From contig JAHRHY010000019.1 in assembly GCA_019671135.1 (NCBI GenBank), positions 620,001 through 684,000 on the forward strand: a stretch of 64,000 nucleotides of DNA. The letters run 5' to 3'. The stretch comes from Linnemannia hyalina. Taxonomy: Eukaryota > Mortierellomycota > Mortierellomycetes > Mortierellales > Mortierellaceae. The translations under genes and the position numbers were made by a program. Under the pieces are notes generated by a model. It saw nothing but the letters and a program-made list of their open reading frames with translations. It did no database searches and was not told the origin of the DNA. Positions 49,159 through 59,878 of the stretch are shown here, piece after piece (the first letter of the stretch is position 1; the number at the start of each line of letters is the position of its first letter).

Positions 49159-50776
49159 ATATCATCAGCAAAGGACAAGAGACCCCTACTAGCCACCACG
49201 ACTCAAAAGAAACGGGTTCGTCAACGACTAGCCCAGTTTTATCCACCACAGACCCCCTTGCAGGTTTTAGGGCAAAACCGCCTTTGATTTGACAGGAAAC
49301 AGGTCGCCGTCACCCGCTCAAACTCAGCTCCCCAAGATGCTCAACATCAACAAGGTCTCGATCGACACCTCCAGTTCGTCCTCAGGAACCAAAGTGCGCA
49401 TTTAGGACTGGACACGGATAAAATCACAAATCACCTGGGCTTGGACAGTACGTTTTTTTTTCACCCCTTCCCTCCCCTCGTTTCCGTCGTCACGTCAAGC
49501 ATAGCAATTGAACCGAAGGCGAGAAGCAATTGAACCGTAGTGGGACAATATTGTGAACACCACTGATTCCTTTTTCTCTTTCTTGTACAATTGTGCGTGT
49601 TTTCTGGTATAGGTGGATGGCGTGAACATCTTATTCGATCCCGCATTCTCGGACAGATGCAACTTACAGGACCCAAACGACCTCCCTATATGCTGGACCG
49701 ATTTTCCCCGCGTCGACATTGTCGTCATCAGCCACAACCATTACGGCCATCTCGACTTGACCACCATCCAAAAGTTTCAAAAGGATTACAAGTCGTTCTT
49801 CTACGTACAGTTTGGAAACAAGGTCTGCTTCCATTCTCCTGGCATCAAGGATAAAGTCGCTGAGTGCGACTGGTATGTCCGCTCATTTCAATTGAGCGGG
49901 GAAAATGTATCTCATAGATATGAACAGAGTGGAATGTAGAACTGGTATGCTCGCCGTTCTTTTTTTTTTTTATTTTTATTTTGGCATTTTTTTGGCATTT
50001 TTTTGGCATTTTTTGATAGGTGGGATGAGCATGAGCACAATTTCCGCGGCAAAAAAAATTCGAGAATCAGGGTGATCTGCACACCCCTGTCAACATTTCA
50101 CGGGATCGGTTCTTGACAGACCACTACAAGACCCTATGGGCATCTTGGGTTATCGAATCCATTCCCAGGACTGATGGGGACCAAGTCCGCCCAGGTATTC
50201 TTTGGAGGTGACATCGGGTACCGCTATGTCCCCAAGGGCGCAGACGAAAACGCTAAGCCCTCCCATTGCCCCTGCATTCAAAGAAGATTGGGAGACCGTA
50301 TTGGACCCGTTTGATCCATCCATGATTCCCATTGGCGCTTACAGTCTTAGATGTTTCATGAATGTTCTAGTATTCGCGTCGTGAAAGGCTGTTGTTGTAC
50401 CTTCTCATTGGTGCTTTGAAAATTAATGTGCGGAGTTTTTCCTATCCCACTGCTCGCCTGAGGATGCAGTGCGGGAGGGCCGCGAGGGACATCAAGTCCC
50501 AAGCGTAGCGTCGGAATGCACTGAGGCTCTGTCATCAAACAAGGCCAAAAGACAAAGCCAATATGTTTCAGAACCAGGACCCTGACAATTGACATCGACA
50601 ATGATCAATCACAATTAAATTTTATCAACCAATCCAAACAGACGAGGACGTCTCAGAACCTCCAAAAACGCCTCGAGGTAGAAATGAAGAACCATGGGCA
50701 TGACCCCCTCCCCCCATTCTCCCCCAACTCCCTCAACGTTGTCAGTATTGGCGAAACTCTCGCCGTTGGCGTTTGA
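49159..50776 (+). pseudogene. decayed NAPE-phospholipase-D-like metallo-hydrolase gene
   Basis: Relic of a zinc metallo-beta-lactamase-fold phospholipase D of the N-acylphosphatidylethanolamine type. Blocks in family order but different frames: HHDSKETG...FVND; QLPKML; a damaged WVGHST (ITWAWT followed by a lost base); VDGVNILFDPAFSDRC; LPICWTDFPRVDIVVISHNHYGHLD; a spliced WWDEHEHNFRG over a GTATGT...ATAG intron (49874-50020); a two-frame version of CTP-HF...TLWASWVIES; FFGGDIGYRYVPKGADEN; DPSMIPIGAYS; HCSPEDAV; KS(Q)RSVGMH followed by TGA in place of the family Trp; and IGETLAV. At least five frameshifts and three in-frame stops occur. The HxHxDH zinc motif reads HNHYGH, so the metal-binding Asp is lost. 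Degradation is thorough, so recent activity is unlikely. Confidence 0.85.
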
Positions 50777-51136
50777 TATCCCTTCTTGTGATGTATTTTA
50801 AAATTTATATATTTTTGGTTCCATTCAGGGTGTGTTTTGACCCTGAAAACTTCCCTTTCCACCTTTTTGTTGTTGGACCCCCTTCGCAAATTAAATAATT
50901 GCAAGCGATATTATCTGTGTCGCCTTGAGCAAAAAGAATTGAACAGCGCGTTCATACCCTCTCTCACCCTCGAGTATTCATACATCCGTTAATAAAACAA
51001 ATGTCGTGTGTGGTGTGAAACGCAGAGTTTTATTTTATTTTAATGAAAAACAAATGAAAGAGCAGTATGTAAAAGGGGGATGTGTGGAAATGTCAAGAAA
51101 TAAAAATGCATGGAAGCACGTCGACTCTACATTTAA
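50777..51136. other. spacer between two relics
   Basis: A 360-bp AT-rich stretch (for example AAAATTTATATATTTTTG near 50800). Nothing coding recognised. Confidence 0.5.
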
Positions 51137-52078
51137 TCAATGAATTGAAGACTGCGGGGGTAAACGAGATGAACACAAGGCATTGGTTGGTACTGGTGTT
51201 GACTCCGCAACATCACATACCGAAGCACTGACGGTCGAACAAGAATCGGCATCAGCCATCACAACACCCTGCGACTGACCCTCTCCTTGACTTTGTGCCG
51301 CCGCCGCCGCCGCTGTCAGTGCGGCAGCAGTGGCCTCGGCCTCACGCTTAGCCTTTTTGGCAATAGTCTTCGGGTTCGCAGAAGCCAAAGCCGCCTTCAA
51401 CGCCAAAGCCTGTGCCTGAGCCTGAAGCTCCGGCTCGCTCTGCTCCATCGCCTTGACGAATGATGGTGGTAAGGGCTCGACTTGATACCAGCCAGTACCC
51501 CAGATCGACGCCGAAAGTATCAATTACTTGCATGGATACAATGGCAGGGTCAGGTCTCCCAAGCCGACGGGGGGCAATTCGGATCTTGTCTGGGAAGATG
51601 CAGGAAGGCTGTCGGAGGTGGTGGTCCAGTCCAAGGAAACGGGGTCCCATTGTGCGCTGCCGTTGGAAGAGAGGTGGCGGTAAAATGAAGAGGAGGGAAG
51701 ACGGTCCATCTTCGACCAGTTTGCGGACAGGGGGTGTTCTTCACCACCACCACTGCTGGTACTGCTGCTTCCACTGGAGACACTGGTGTTCTTGATACTA
51801 CCACCACTGTTGCTATCGGCAAACCAAGATCTTGCCGAGGGCACCGAGGAGCTTCGAGACGTCGTTGTCGTCGTCGTGGACATTAATGCTGTGCGTCTTG
51901 TGGTCTGAGAAGGAGTAGGCGAGAGAATAGGCGAGAGCGTAGGCGGCGGCAAGGCCTTGTTCTTTCGGGCCGGTGGAGAGAGCATCGAGTGCTCGTGTTA
52001 GTAATAGAGGCCGATGGTGTCATACTCGGATGTTGGGGACGATAAAGAGTTCTTCAATGACCAGTTGGATGCGGCGAG
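51137..52078 (-). pseudogene. broken reading frame of unknown family, two in-frame stops
   Basis: One frame runs from about 52078 to 51137 on the minus strand and is interrupted only by two TAA codons. The first follows YDTIGLYY, just ahead of HEHSMLSPPARKNK. The second separates LTLPLYPCK from LILSASIWGTGWYQVEPLPP. The ATG at 51985 opens a 153-codon frame ending at the second stop. The sequences on both sides of each stop look like ordinary protein (Ser/Thr-rich then NWSKMDRLPSSSFYRHL, later an Ala-rich stretch with KTIAKKAKREAEATAAAL), and no intron removes the stops with good splice sites. Its upstream end abuts the 608-bp tandem array. I do not recognise the family. It might instead be a short intact gene from 51985 with coincidental downstream openness. 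Confidence 0.55.
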
Positions 52079-52080
52079 TG

Positions 52081-54093
52081 TATAGGCAATGACGACTCCA
52101 AAGCTAACTTGGCTACCAGATATGACACCTCAAGAAGCTATGTAGTTTACCCAAGGAGTAATTTAACAATCAGACACCGCCTTTTTTTCTCCCAGGAGAG
52201 AGGTGACCATTAAAAAAACGATGAGGTACAAATAATGTATTTGCAAACGAGAATCGATTACTCTCCTTTATTCAATTTGACATTCATGACAAGGTTGCAT
52301 CCAGCGTACTTGAGGTCTACAGAAAACGATACAAGGGAGAAACGAAAGAAAAAAAATGGGGGGTCAGTGGTCCGAGAAGTCACTTTAATCGCACACAACT
52401 ACATCCACTTGAGGCAGCACCACATCGACTCAATTCCCCCCAACAGTCCGAGATACTAATCCGGAAAGAATAGGCAGCAGCAAACTCCAGCGCATCCAGA
52501 ACCTTCAAGTGATTGCAACGGCATATCCCTCCTCGGTAAAACTCCAAGAGCCCATATGAACTGAGGGTGATAGCTGTCTACCAGTGCGGATACCATTGGT
52601 CTGTGACCAAAGCACTGAACGGTGCCCATCCTCAAATTCACAGAGTTTGAGATACTCAGGGAATAAACTGAAAATTATAGGCAACGTCGACTCCATAGTC
52701 AACCCGAGTACCATGAAATGACACACAAGTGACTATGTAGTTTACACTTGAAACCTCAAAGAGCAGACACCATCTTATTCCTCCCAAATATTACTCAGGC
52801 CAAAGATGCCCATGAAAAGAGAAAAAGTGGCACATAGGAATAGAGTTGAGAACGCCAGTTGTTTACTCTCCTTTGTTCAATTTGACGTTCTTGACAAGGT
52901 TACATCCACTGCACTTGAGATCTACACAAAAAGACGTAGTGGAGAAATGAAGGAAAAAAAATGGGGGGTCAGTGGTCCGAGAAGTCACTTTAATCGCACA
53001 CAACTTCACCCACTTGAGGCAGCACCACATCGACTCAATTCCCCCCCTTCAACAGTCCGAGATACTAATCCGGAAAGAATAGGCAGCAGCAAACTCCAGC
53101 GCATCCAGAGTCTTCAAGTGATTTCAACGGCATATCCCTCTTCGGTAAAACTCCAAGAGCCCCTGTGATCCGAGGGTGATAGTAATCGTCCAGTCGCGGA
53201 TACCATTGAGCCTCTCAAAGCACTGAACGGGACCCATCCTCAAAATCATAGAGTTTGAGATACTCAGGGAATGAACGGGAAATTATAGGCAACGTCGACT
53301 CCATAGTCAACCCGAGTACCATGAAATGACACACAGGTAACTATGTAGTTTACACATGGGATCCCGACGAGTAGACACCACCTTATTCTTCCCAAATAAT
53401 ACTCAGACCAAAGACGCCCATGAAAAGAGAAAATGTGGCACATAGGAATGGAGTTGAGAACACGAGCTGTGTACTTTCCTTTGTTCAATTTGGCATTCTT
53501 GACAAGGTTGCATCCAGCGTACTTGAGATCTACAGAAAACAACACAGGGGAGAAACGAAAGAAAAAAAATGGGGGGTCAGTGGTCCGAGAAGTCACTTTA
53601 ATCGCACACAACTACACCAACTTGAGGCAGCACCGCATCGACTCAATTCCCCCCCTTCAACAGTCCGAGATACTAATCCAGAAAGAATAGGCAGCAGCAA
53701 ACTCCAGCGCATCCAGAGCCTTCACGTGATCTCAACGGCATATCCCTCCTCGGCAACACTCCAAGAGCCCCTGTGATCCGAGGCTGATAGCTGTCATGCA
53801 GTCGCGGATGCCATTGAGCCTCTCAAAGCACTGCACGGTGCCCATCCTCAAAATCATAGAGTTTGAGATACTCAGGGAATGAACGGGAAATTATAGGCGA
53901 CGGTTACTCGACTACATAGTCAACCCGAGTACCATGAAATGACACACAGGTAGCTATGTAGTTTACACATGGGACCCCGACGAGTAGACACCATCTTATT
54001 CTTCCCAGATAATACTCAGACCAAAGACGCCCATGAAAAGAGAAAATGTGGCACATAGGAATGGAGTTGTGAACGCGAGCTGTTTACTTTCCT
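52081..54093. repeat. tandem array of about 608-bp units, three-plus copies
   Basis: A direct tandem array. Anchor TATAGGCRA occurs at 52081, 52676, 53284 and 53892 (spacing 595, 608, 608). A second anchor, the (TT)TACTYTCCTTT motif, occurs at 52258, 52863, 53471 and 54083 (605, 608, 612). Copies are nearly identical over long stretches, such as ATGGGGGGTCAGTGGTCCGA, AGGCAGCAGCAAACTCCAGC and CCATGAAATGACACAC. Copy 1 is the most diverged at its start. Each unit carries a minus-strand frame of about 115 codons (clearest at 53264-53611) and a plus-strand frame of about 118 codons (53420-53776), but with stops differing among copies, so coding is doubtful. The array ends abruptly near 54093 inside the TACTTTCCTTTG motif. 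Confidence 0.9.
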
Positions 54094-55005
54094 TTGTGTC
54101 CTTGTTTCGTTTTTCGAATGAAGAGCGGTGTGGGTGGGAAGAGAGGAGAGATGAAGTGGAAATTGAAGAGGAAGAAAGAAGTGGAAATTGAAGAGGAAGA
54201 AAGAAGTGGAAATCGAAGAGGAAGAAAGAAGTGGAAATTGAAGAGGAAAGGAGAAGTGGAACGAACTGAAGTGGGGAAAGGAAAAGGAGAGAAGAAAGGA
54301 AGCGTGAGAAAGAAAAGGGCAAGAGGAAAGAAGAGAAGGTGCGAGAAGGGATGAAGAAGGAAGGGAGGGAGAGGAGAAGTTCGAAAATGACGACATACTT
54401 GACGAATGCCAAGAAGGAAAGGTGCACAAACCCCTACTTTTTTTCCTCTTCCGTGCCTTGATCGAAAGAAGGTAAAGATGAATTAGCGTGAACCGGCGGT
54501 TTGATTGGCCATGCTCTGGGTTGTGACTCCAAAATAAAATGTGGAAGGGGCATTTGCATACGAAAAAAGAAGAGTGGCAAATGGCAAACGAAGGTAGAAG
54601 AAGAACATGTTGTGGGTAGTCGTCAATGGGTAAAGACAGTTGCCGATGAAGAAGAAAATTGCCGATGAAGGCAATTGCCGATGAAAGAAAAAGAAATGAA
54701 TGGATGAGAAGATGTTGTTGGTCACATCAATGTCGAAACCGATCCAACGAACAAATCGGAAAACCAAGATACTGAAATAAAAGAAAGGAATCGCAAGAAA
54801 AAGAATAGGGAATAGCAAGAATGAAAATAGGGTAGACACATGAATAAACTAGTCAAACCAAGTGCCGCAGGTGCCGCCCTTGCCGCAAAGTCGTTTCTTT
54901 TTCGTTCATGAGACTGCTCTGGTTTTTTTTGAAGAATAAAACGGCTCTCAGGGAGAAATTGGACAGACAACTGTTTTTGCTCCTTACCTTCTTCTTCAAG
55001 ATTCA
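54094..55005. other. spacer with minisatellite before the kinase gene
   Basis: GA-rich from 54120 to 54420, with the 25-bp minisatellite listed separately, and a short repeat of GCCGATGAAR units at about 54645-54690. The rest is A-rich promoter-like sequence. Minus-strand frames here are made of Ser/Phe/Leu repeats and are not taken as genes. Confidence 0.5.
54153..54265. repeat. 25-bp GA-rich minisatellite
   Basis: Four full copies and a degenerate fifth of the unit beginning GAAGTGGAAATTGAAGAGG, with unit starts at 54153, 54178, 54203 and 54228. It lies just beyond the end of the 608-bp array. Confidence 0.9.
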
Positions 55006-56923
55006 ATGACCAGCATGTCAATTTCCACCAAAACCAGCACCATCTCTCAACGAGCAACAGAAAGCACCACCCACAACAGCCCTTCCGCCAACACCAACCC
55101 CTCTACCACCATGCCAGTCAATCGTCATTCAGGCGTCAGTATCGCCCCGATCACCCACTATCCTTACATCTCAATCGGCGACTCCAGTCAAGATACAGGC
55201 CTTCCCCTTCAGACTATCGATTCGATCCAACGATCATCTGAGTACTTGGAGACTTCCAGTCAAACAGCTCGCGGCTCCTGGTCGAGCCTGCAGCTTTTCA
55301 GCTCGGAAAAGTCCAATGGGAGCCAGACTCGAGCGGCTGAATCCCAGGAGATGAACCGGGAGGATTCCAGGGAAGAATCAAAAGAGAGGAACGACACGCC
55401 CGAGCAAGAAACCAGGACCGAGGTAAAAAATACTGACCATCTCCACCGTCCACTGAGAGCCATTCCTCCGGTGTCGCATCGACTTGAAACTAACCAATGG
55501 CATCCTGTCCCTCTCAACGCATACCGACTTGCAGCCTGAGAAACCTCGGCCGTTCGTTGACAAGCGTACAGGCGAAGAATATGCGGTAGCGCAAGAAGGT
55601 CTTCTCGGTGAGGTAACTATCATTTGTTAACAAACAGAAATATGATGTGAGTCAAATCAATTTCAGACATGTATCCACTCAAACTAACAAACTTCACATT
55701 AAATTGTATCAACAGGGTGGGTTTGGCAGCGTCTACAAGGTCACGAACAGAAAGAGTGAGTGCTTCGCGCTCAAGTGGTACTGGCGAGGTGTCAGAGACA
55801 TGGACGTAAGTACAACATGTATGGAGCGCTTGTGCAAAAGTATGATACTCAATGTCCTTTGTACTAACCATTGCCTCTTCATTTTCTTTTTGTAGATCCA
55901 GCACGAGGTCGCCATGTTGGAGGCTGCGGGCAAGCACACTCATCTGGTCAAGTACTTTGGTACCGTCGAAGACCCTCGCGGTCTGTGCTTGCTGTTTGAA
56001 CTGTGCCTGTCAGGAGTAAGTAGCATGGGTACACGAGGATCACAAGAAGGTCGAGTTAATGAACGTTGTATCTGACACGCGTTGTCATCTTTTCCTCTTC
56101 CTCTGTACCACATAGAGCTTGGATACCCTCCTCAGAAATCGTGGGGTCATCACCGAGGAGGAGACTCGGTATTTCGGCGCTGAGATTGCAACTGGATTGA
56201 TCCACTTGCATGACCAAGGTATGATCCATTGCGATCTTAAACCTGACAATATCCTCTTCGCCTCTGGTATGCGTGTCCGCATTGGCGATTTGGGTTTGGC
56301 TGAGAGGTTCGACTCGAAGAGCGAGGACGGTGGCAGAGTTGGGACCGAGGGGTTTCGCGCTCCTGAAGTTGTTGATTTGAAGCCGCATACATATGCGCTG
56401 GATGTCTTCAGCTTCGGCTGCATGATATACCTGATGCTCCAGGGAGAGGAGGCTTGGCTGACCGAGGGGTAAGCGGGAGCATGAAATCTTTCGTGCCTAT
56501 TTGTAACGTGCATAATAGTGACCATATTAACATTGCGTTGTCTATTTCAATTTTAGAAAGAAGAAACACCCTAAAAGGCTAGAGAAGCTCTTGGATATGA
56601 ACGAGTGCAAGCTAAAGCCGAACGCCAAGGACTTAGTCAAGCTTATGCTAGAGTTCGATCCAAAGAAGCGGCTGCATCTGAAGAACTTGAGCAGTCATAA
56701 GTTTTTCACGTTAGGGTACTTCCCCACCGTGCTAAATGAGGACGTATTCCACAGCGTGCCTGACTTCATCACTGATGGGAAGCGCAAGGCGATCCCGTCG
56801 GAGTCGGAGCAGGAAGTCAACACGAAGGTCAACGCGAAGGTCAACACGAAGGTCAAGTTGGACCCCTATTGCGACCTCGCCATCTTATACCGCAACACCG
56901 ACAGCTACGAGGCTGACCTTTGA
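55006..56923 (+). CDS. Polo-like Ser/Thr protein kinase with altered HRD and DFG motifs
   Basis: Kinase of 474 residues from exons 55006-55422, 55535-55612, 55716-55805, 55896-56015, 56116-56468 and 56557-56923 (phases 0,0,0,0,2). Residues 1-140 are Ser/Thr-rich and disordered. The splice between exons 2 and 3 rebuilds a perfect glycine loop, LLGEGGFGSVYKV. Catalytic Lys is in FALKWY and the helix-C Glu in HEVAML. The catalytic loop is IHCDLKPDNILF (HCD instead of HRD) and the magnesium motif is GDLGLAERF (DLG instead of DFG); FRAPEV and the C-lobe follow. Key Asp, Lys and Asn residues remain, so activity is possible. After the kinase domain, SSHKFFTLGYFPTVL resembles the segment after Polo kinase domains, but no Polo box follows. 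The tail carries imperfect KVNTKVNAKVNTKV repeats. Assignment to PLK is moderate. Confidence 0.82.
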
Positions 56924-57254
56924 TCCACTTGGACCCCGCCACGGAGATCGAGACAATCCCTTTCTTTTTTTTTTTTTTTTGCGCAAGTTTATTTTTTCTC
57001 GCATATTATTATACCTACACACCTCTTGCATATTCATACTCCACAGACCACTTCCTCCCTTTGCATAGTTTAATTCTTCATAATATTAGGGTACTCTTGT
57101 TTCTTCACCAGTAAAGTCATCCTGTCGTTGTCACTTTCGTTGTAAAATAAATGAGAAGGGCCTCCTGGTTAAGTGAAAGAGTTGGTGGTGAGTTTTCTAG
57201 TGATGGGCGAGAGTAATGGAAACAAAAACGAAAGAAAAAAAATATTTAGTAGAG
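56924..57254. other. 3' region of the kinase gene
   Basis: A 331-bp T-rich stretch with a T18 run near 56965-56982, typical of a 3' UTR. No gene seen. Confidence 0.5.
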
Positions 57255-57538
57255 TCACTTGTACGCAACCAAAAATTGAGACTCGAGAGGGACACTGACT
57301 TGTTTGACTGACATCTTGGCGCCACTCCTTACAGCACCATACATGTATGGATCTGTTGGACAAAAATGAAATACAATAGCGGGGTTAAACTCACTATCAA
57401 GGAGGCACTCATAGACTCGTTCCTGAAGCATTGCAACACAACAGACAGGCAAAGAACGAAATGATTTTCGCCGCGTTCTGGTTTTCGTGAAGATGCATTT
57501 GTATACGTAATTGTGATCTCATCGGTTCGATCTGCCAT
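57255..57538 (-). CDS. possible tiny gene or gene fragment
   Basis: Two minus-strand pieces join well: 57422-57395 (ERVYECLLD) and 57352-57255, in phase 1, over a GTGAGT...CAACAG intron, giving ERVYECLLDNPYMYGAVR followed by SGAKMSVKQVSVPLESQF and LVAYK stop. The composition looks like real protein. Upstream, an ATG at 57538 begins MADRTDEITIT with a GTATAC donor, but that exon meets the next in the wrong phase. A short product could instead begin at the ATG in ATGCTTCAG, giving 44 residues. I do not recognise it. It may be a relic. Confidence 0.3.
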
Positions 57539-59878
57539 GCCAGGATGTCAACGTCCTACATGGATCTCCGGCCACGAAACATCCTTTCCCTGCGATCATT
57601 ATATCTCTGACACAGGTACATCTAAAAAAACAAGGCGATCTTTCAATCGCCACTTGGCAGCGTTTGGATAATCTGCCCACGCGGGCGATCTTGGGTCTTT
57701 ATTACTACGCTTCCCCACCAAGCTAGAGAAATTAAATAGTTATATGTTGTCTACTATTCTTCGTATTAGAGTAACACTGGCGGTCGTGTGTGTAGCACTT
57801 TGGTTTCTACTGAAAAGAGTCCTCGGCGCGTCTTCAGCGACTCTTCTGCCGGTGTTTTTATTCGGTCTTCTTGTGGCGGTGCCGGATGCCCTTTCTCGTC
57901 CACGCACTAAGATGCAACACGGATTGAGTAACTTTGTTTTCGTCTCATGGTTTCCCTCCTTTTTTCGCCAACTAGTTAATGCGAACGTGATTGAGCAATG
58001 GCGGCTCGTCGACCTTTCAAAAGGAATATACAAAATTAACTACCCGGAGGATTTCCAGTCCGGATTGAATTGACCTTTTTTGCTTTTGTACTTCTATTGG
58101 CGCTCGAGGATTGCGATATGATTTCGATAAGTCTTTTAAATGGAGTTCTTTTACTTTTCAACTACGAGCAGGGTACGCTAAGCTCACCCTCAGTGTGCCA
58201 CTATACTGGCATTGCCCCCAATTTATATTCGACATCAAGGATAGACATCATCGTTGATACCTGGCTCATTGTTCAATACAATTTAAAAAAGAAGGTTGGT
58301 GTGTTTAGGTATGCCGTGAACTGTTTTTGCCTATCGCAAGCACTACCTAGATTCCGGGTTCTACTCGACTGATCACACCCCGTTCTTACTTTCCTTTCAC
58401 ATTTTTTTGCCACGGAGGATTTGTTTCGTTCTTTTGTTAGCTCTTTCTTTCTTTGATAGTGTTGCTTGAACAAATAACGCGATTGACGTGTGAGTCGAGT
58501 GCAGAAGACGTTATTTTTCCTCTTACCAATAGGGGGTTTCCTTCTGCAGTCGTTGTTTCTTTTTTTTTTAGGTCAGACTTACATGGAATACTAAGAGTGA
58601 ATGGATATGATCCTCGTCCTTTGAACGCGTTTATTTCAACCAAAAAAAAAAAAAAAAAAAAAAAAAAAAGAAACGACAATTGGGTATTCCCTCCCCCGGT
58701 TATCGCTTCAATGCTTTTATTTTCACTTGCGGTTTCATCTGCATCACTTTGCCTTCATTTTCTTTCATTCATTCTTCCAAGCTGGATGTAGTTAGAGCGC
58801 CCCTTGCACACTTTTGGCATTCAATGAACAAGACAAATGAAGAATACCCCAGAAATTCCTCCTCGTCGCGGATTTCAAAAGCCTTGGCAATGGTCCTTCT
58901 GATCATATTTTTTTTAATCTTTAATTTTTCTGTGAGGATAACAATCTCTCTTTCAATGAGATGACGATCGAGTGATTTGGTAATTCGACCCTTTTTCCTT
59001 TCCTCGCGTTTTTTTTCGCGCATAGCGTTTTGGTAATGTTATGAGTGAATATAAAAAAGATACCTTCCGACCGTTCGAGAGTAACGAGACGCGCTTTTTG
59101 AACGACAGCAATGAGATGCAGTCTTTTTAGTAGAGTACATAAAAAAAAAAGGGTTGAGCGATCAGCGATGCCGCAGGAAGAAGCGCTTCGTCACCATGGT
59201 AAGGGCGCGCGTTTATTTTTCAACAAGGGAAACAGGGACGTCTGATCCGGGATCTCTCTCTGCCTTCATAAGCGCCTTTTTTATTTCAAGCTAGTTTTCT
59301 CCTTTTCCATTTTTTCGGTTTGAATCTTGAAGGAGACGAGCTGGATTCTACCCCTGCATGTCCATCTCGTTTTTTTTGTATTCATCGTCAAGGACGGATA
59401 TCCTTGGGGTCCGCTTTCATCCATGTCTCGTCTTTCAAGGTTTTCTGCGATACGTCTTTGATTATTGTGACTTGCCTCTGCGTTTGACGTTGGTTAGCAA
59501 AAAAAGAGTTGACAAATGTATGATAGAAGAAAGATGCAGTCATGCTCACTTTCAAACAAGGTGAGGAAGAGGTCTAGGGCAAGGTGAGAAAAAGACAAAG
59601 AAAGAACGAAGAAAAGAAAAAGATCAGAAGAGCATTTTCTTGTTCGAGGGGCGACACATGGCCCACAATCTAGACACCGGATCCGCATGGCCACACTTTT
59701 CTTTTATCAGGACCATGTGACCTGATGAGAAGTGGTTGGTGATTGTTACACATGCAAAATAACGCGTTTTTAATTGACTCCTTCGCCAGAAAAATAGAAT
59801 AGAAGTTTATTTTTTGGTGGCGTCGCGAATGAAAAGGAGTAACAACCATGTACACATACAACACCACAGGAGATAACC
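57539..59878. other. 2.3-kb gene-poor region
   Basis: AT-rich with an A28 run (58642-58669). A 109-codon plus-strand frame at 57744-58073 begins with a hydrophobic stretch (VTLAVVCVALWFLLK) but has an equally long frame opposite, and no recognisable family. A short exon-like piece at about 59168-59198 (MPQEEALRHH then GTAAGG) has no clear partner exon. Confidence 0.45.
58642..58669. repeat. A28 homopolymer
   Basis: Uninterrupted adenine run in a gene-poor region. It could be a retroposed poly(A) tail, but no cDNA-like sequence precedes it. Confidence 0.85.

Noticed and set aside
54016..54429. Minus-strand frames of Ser/Phe/Leu repeats
   Set aside because: Direct translations of the 25-bp minisatellite and surrounding GA-rich DNA.
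57744..58073. 109-codon plus-strand frame with a hydrophobic start
   Set aside because: An equally long frame lies opposite, there is no recognisable family, and the later text is not protein-like.
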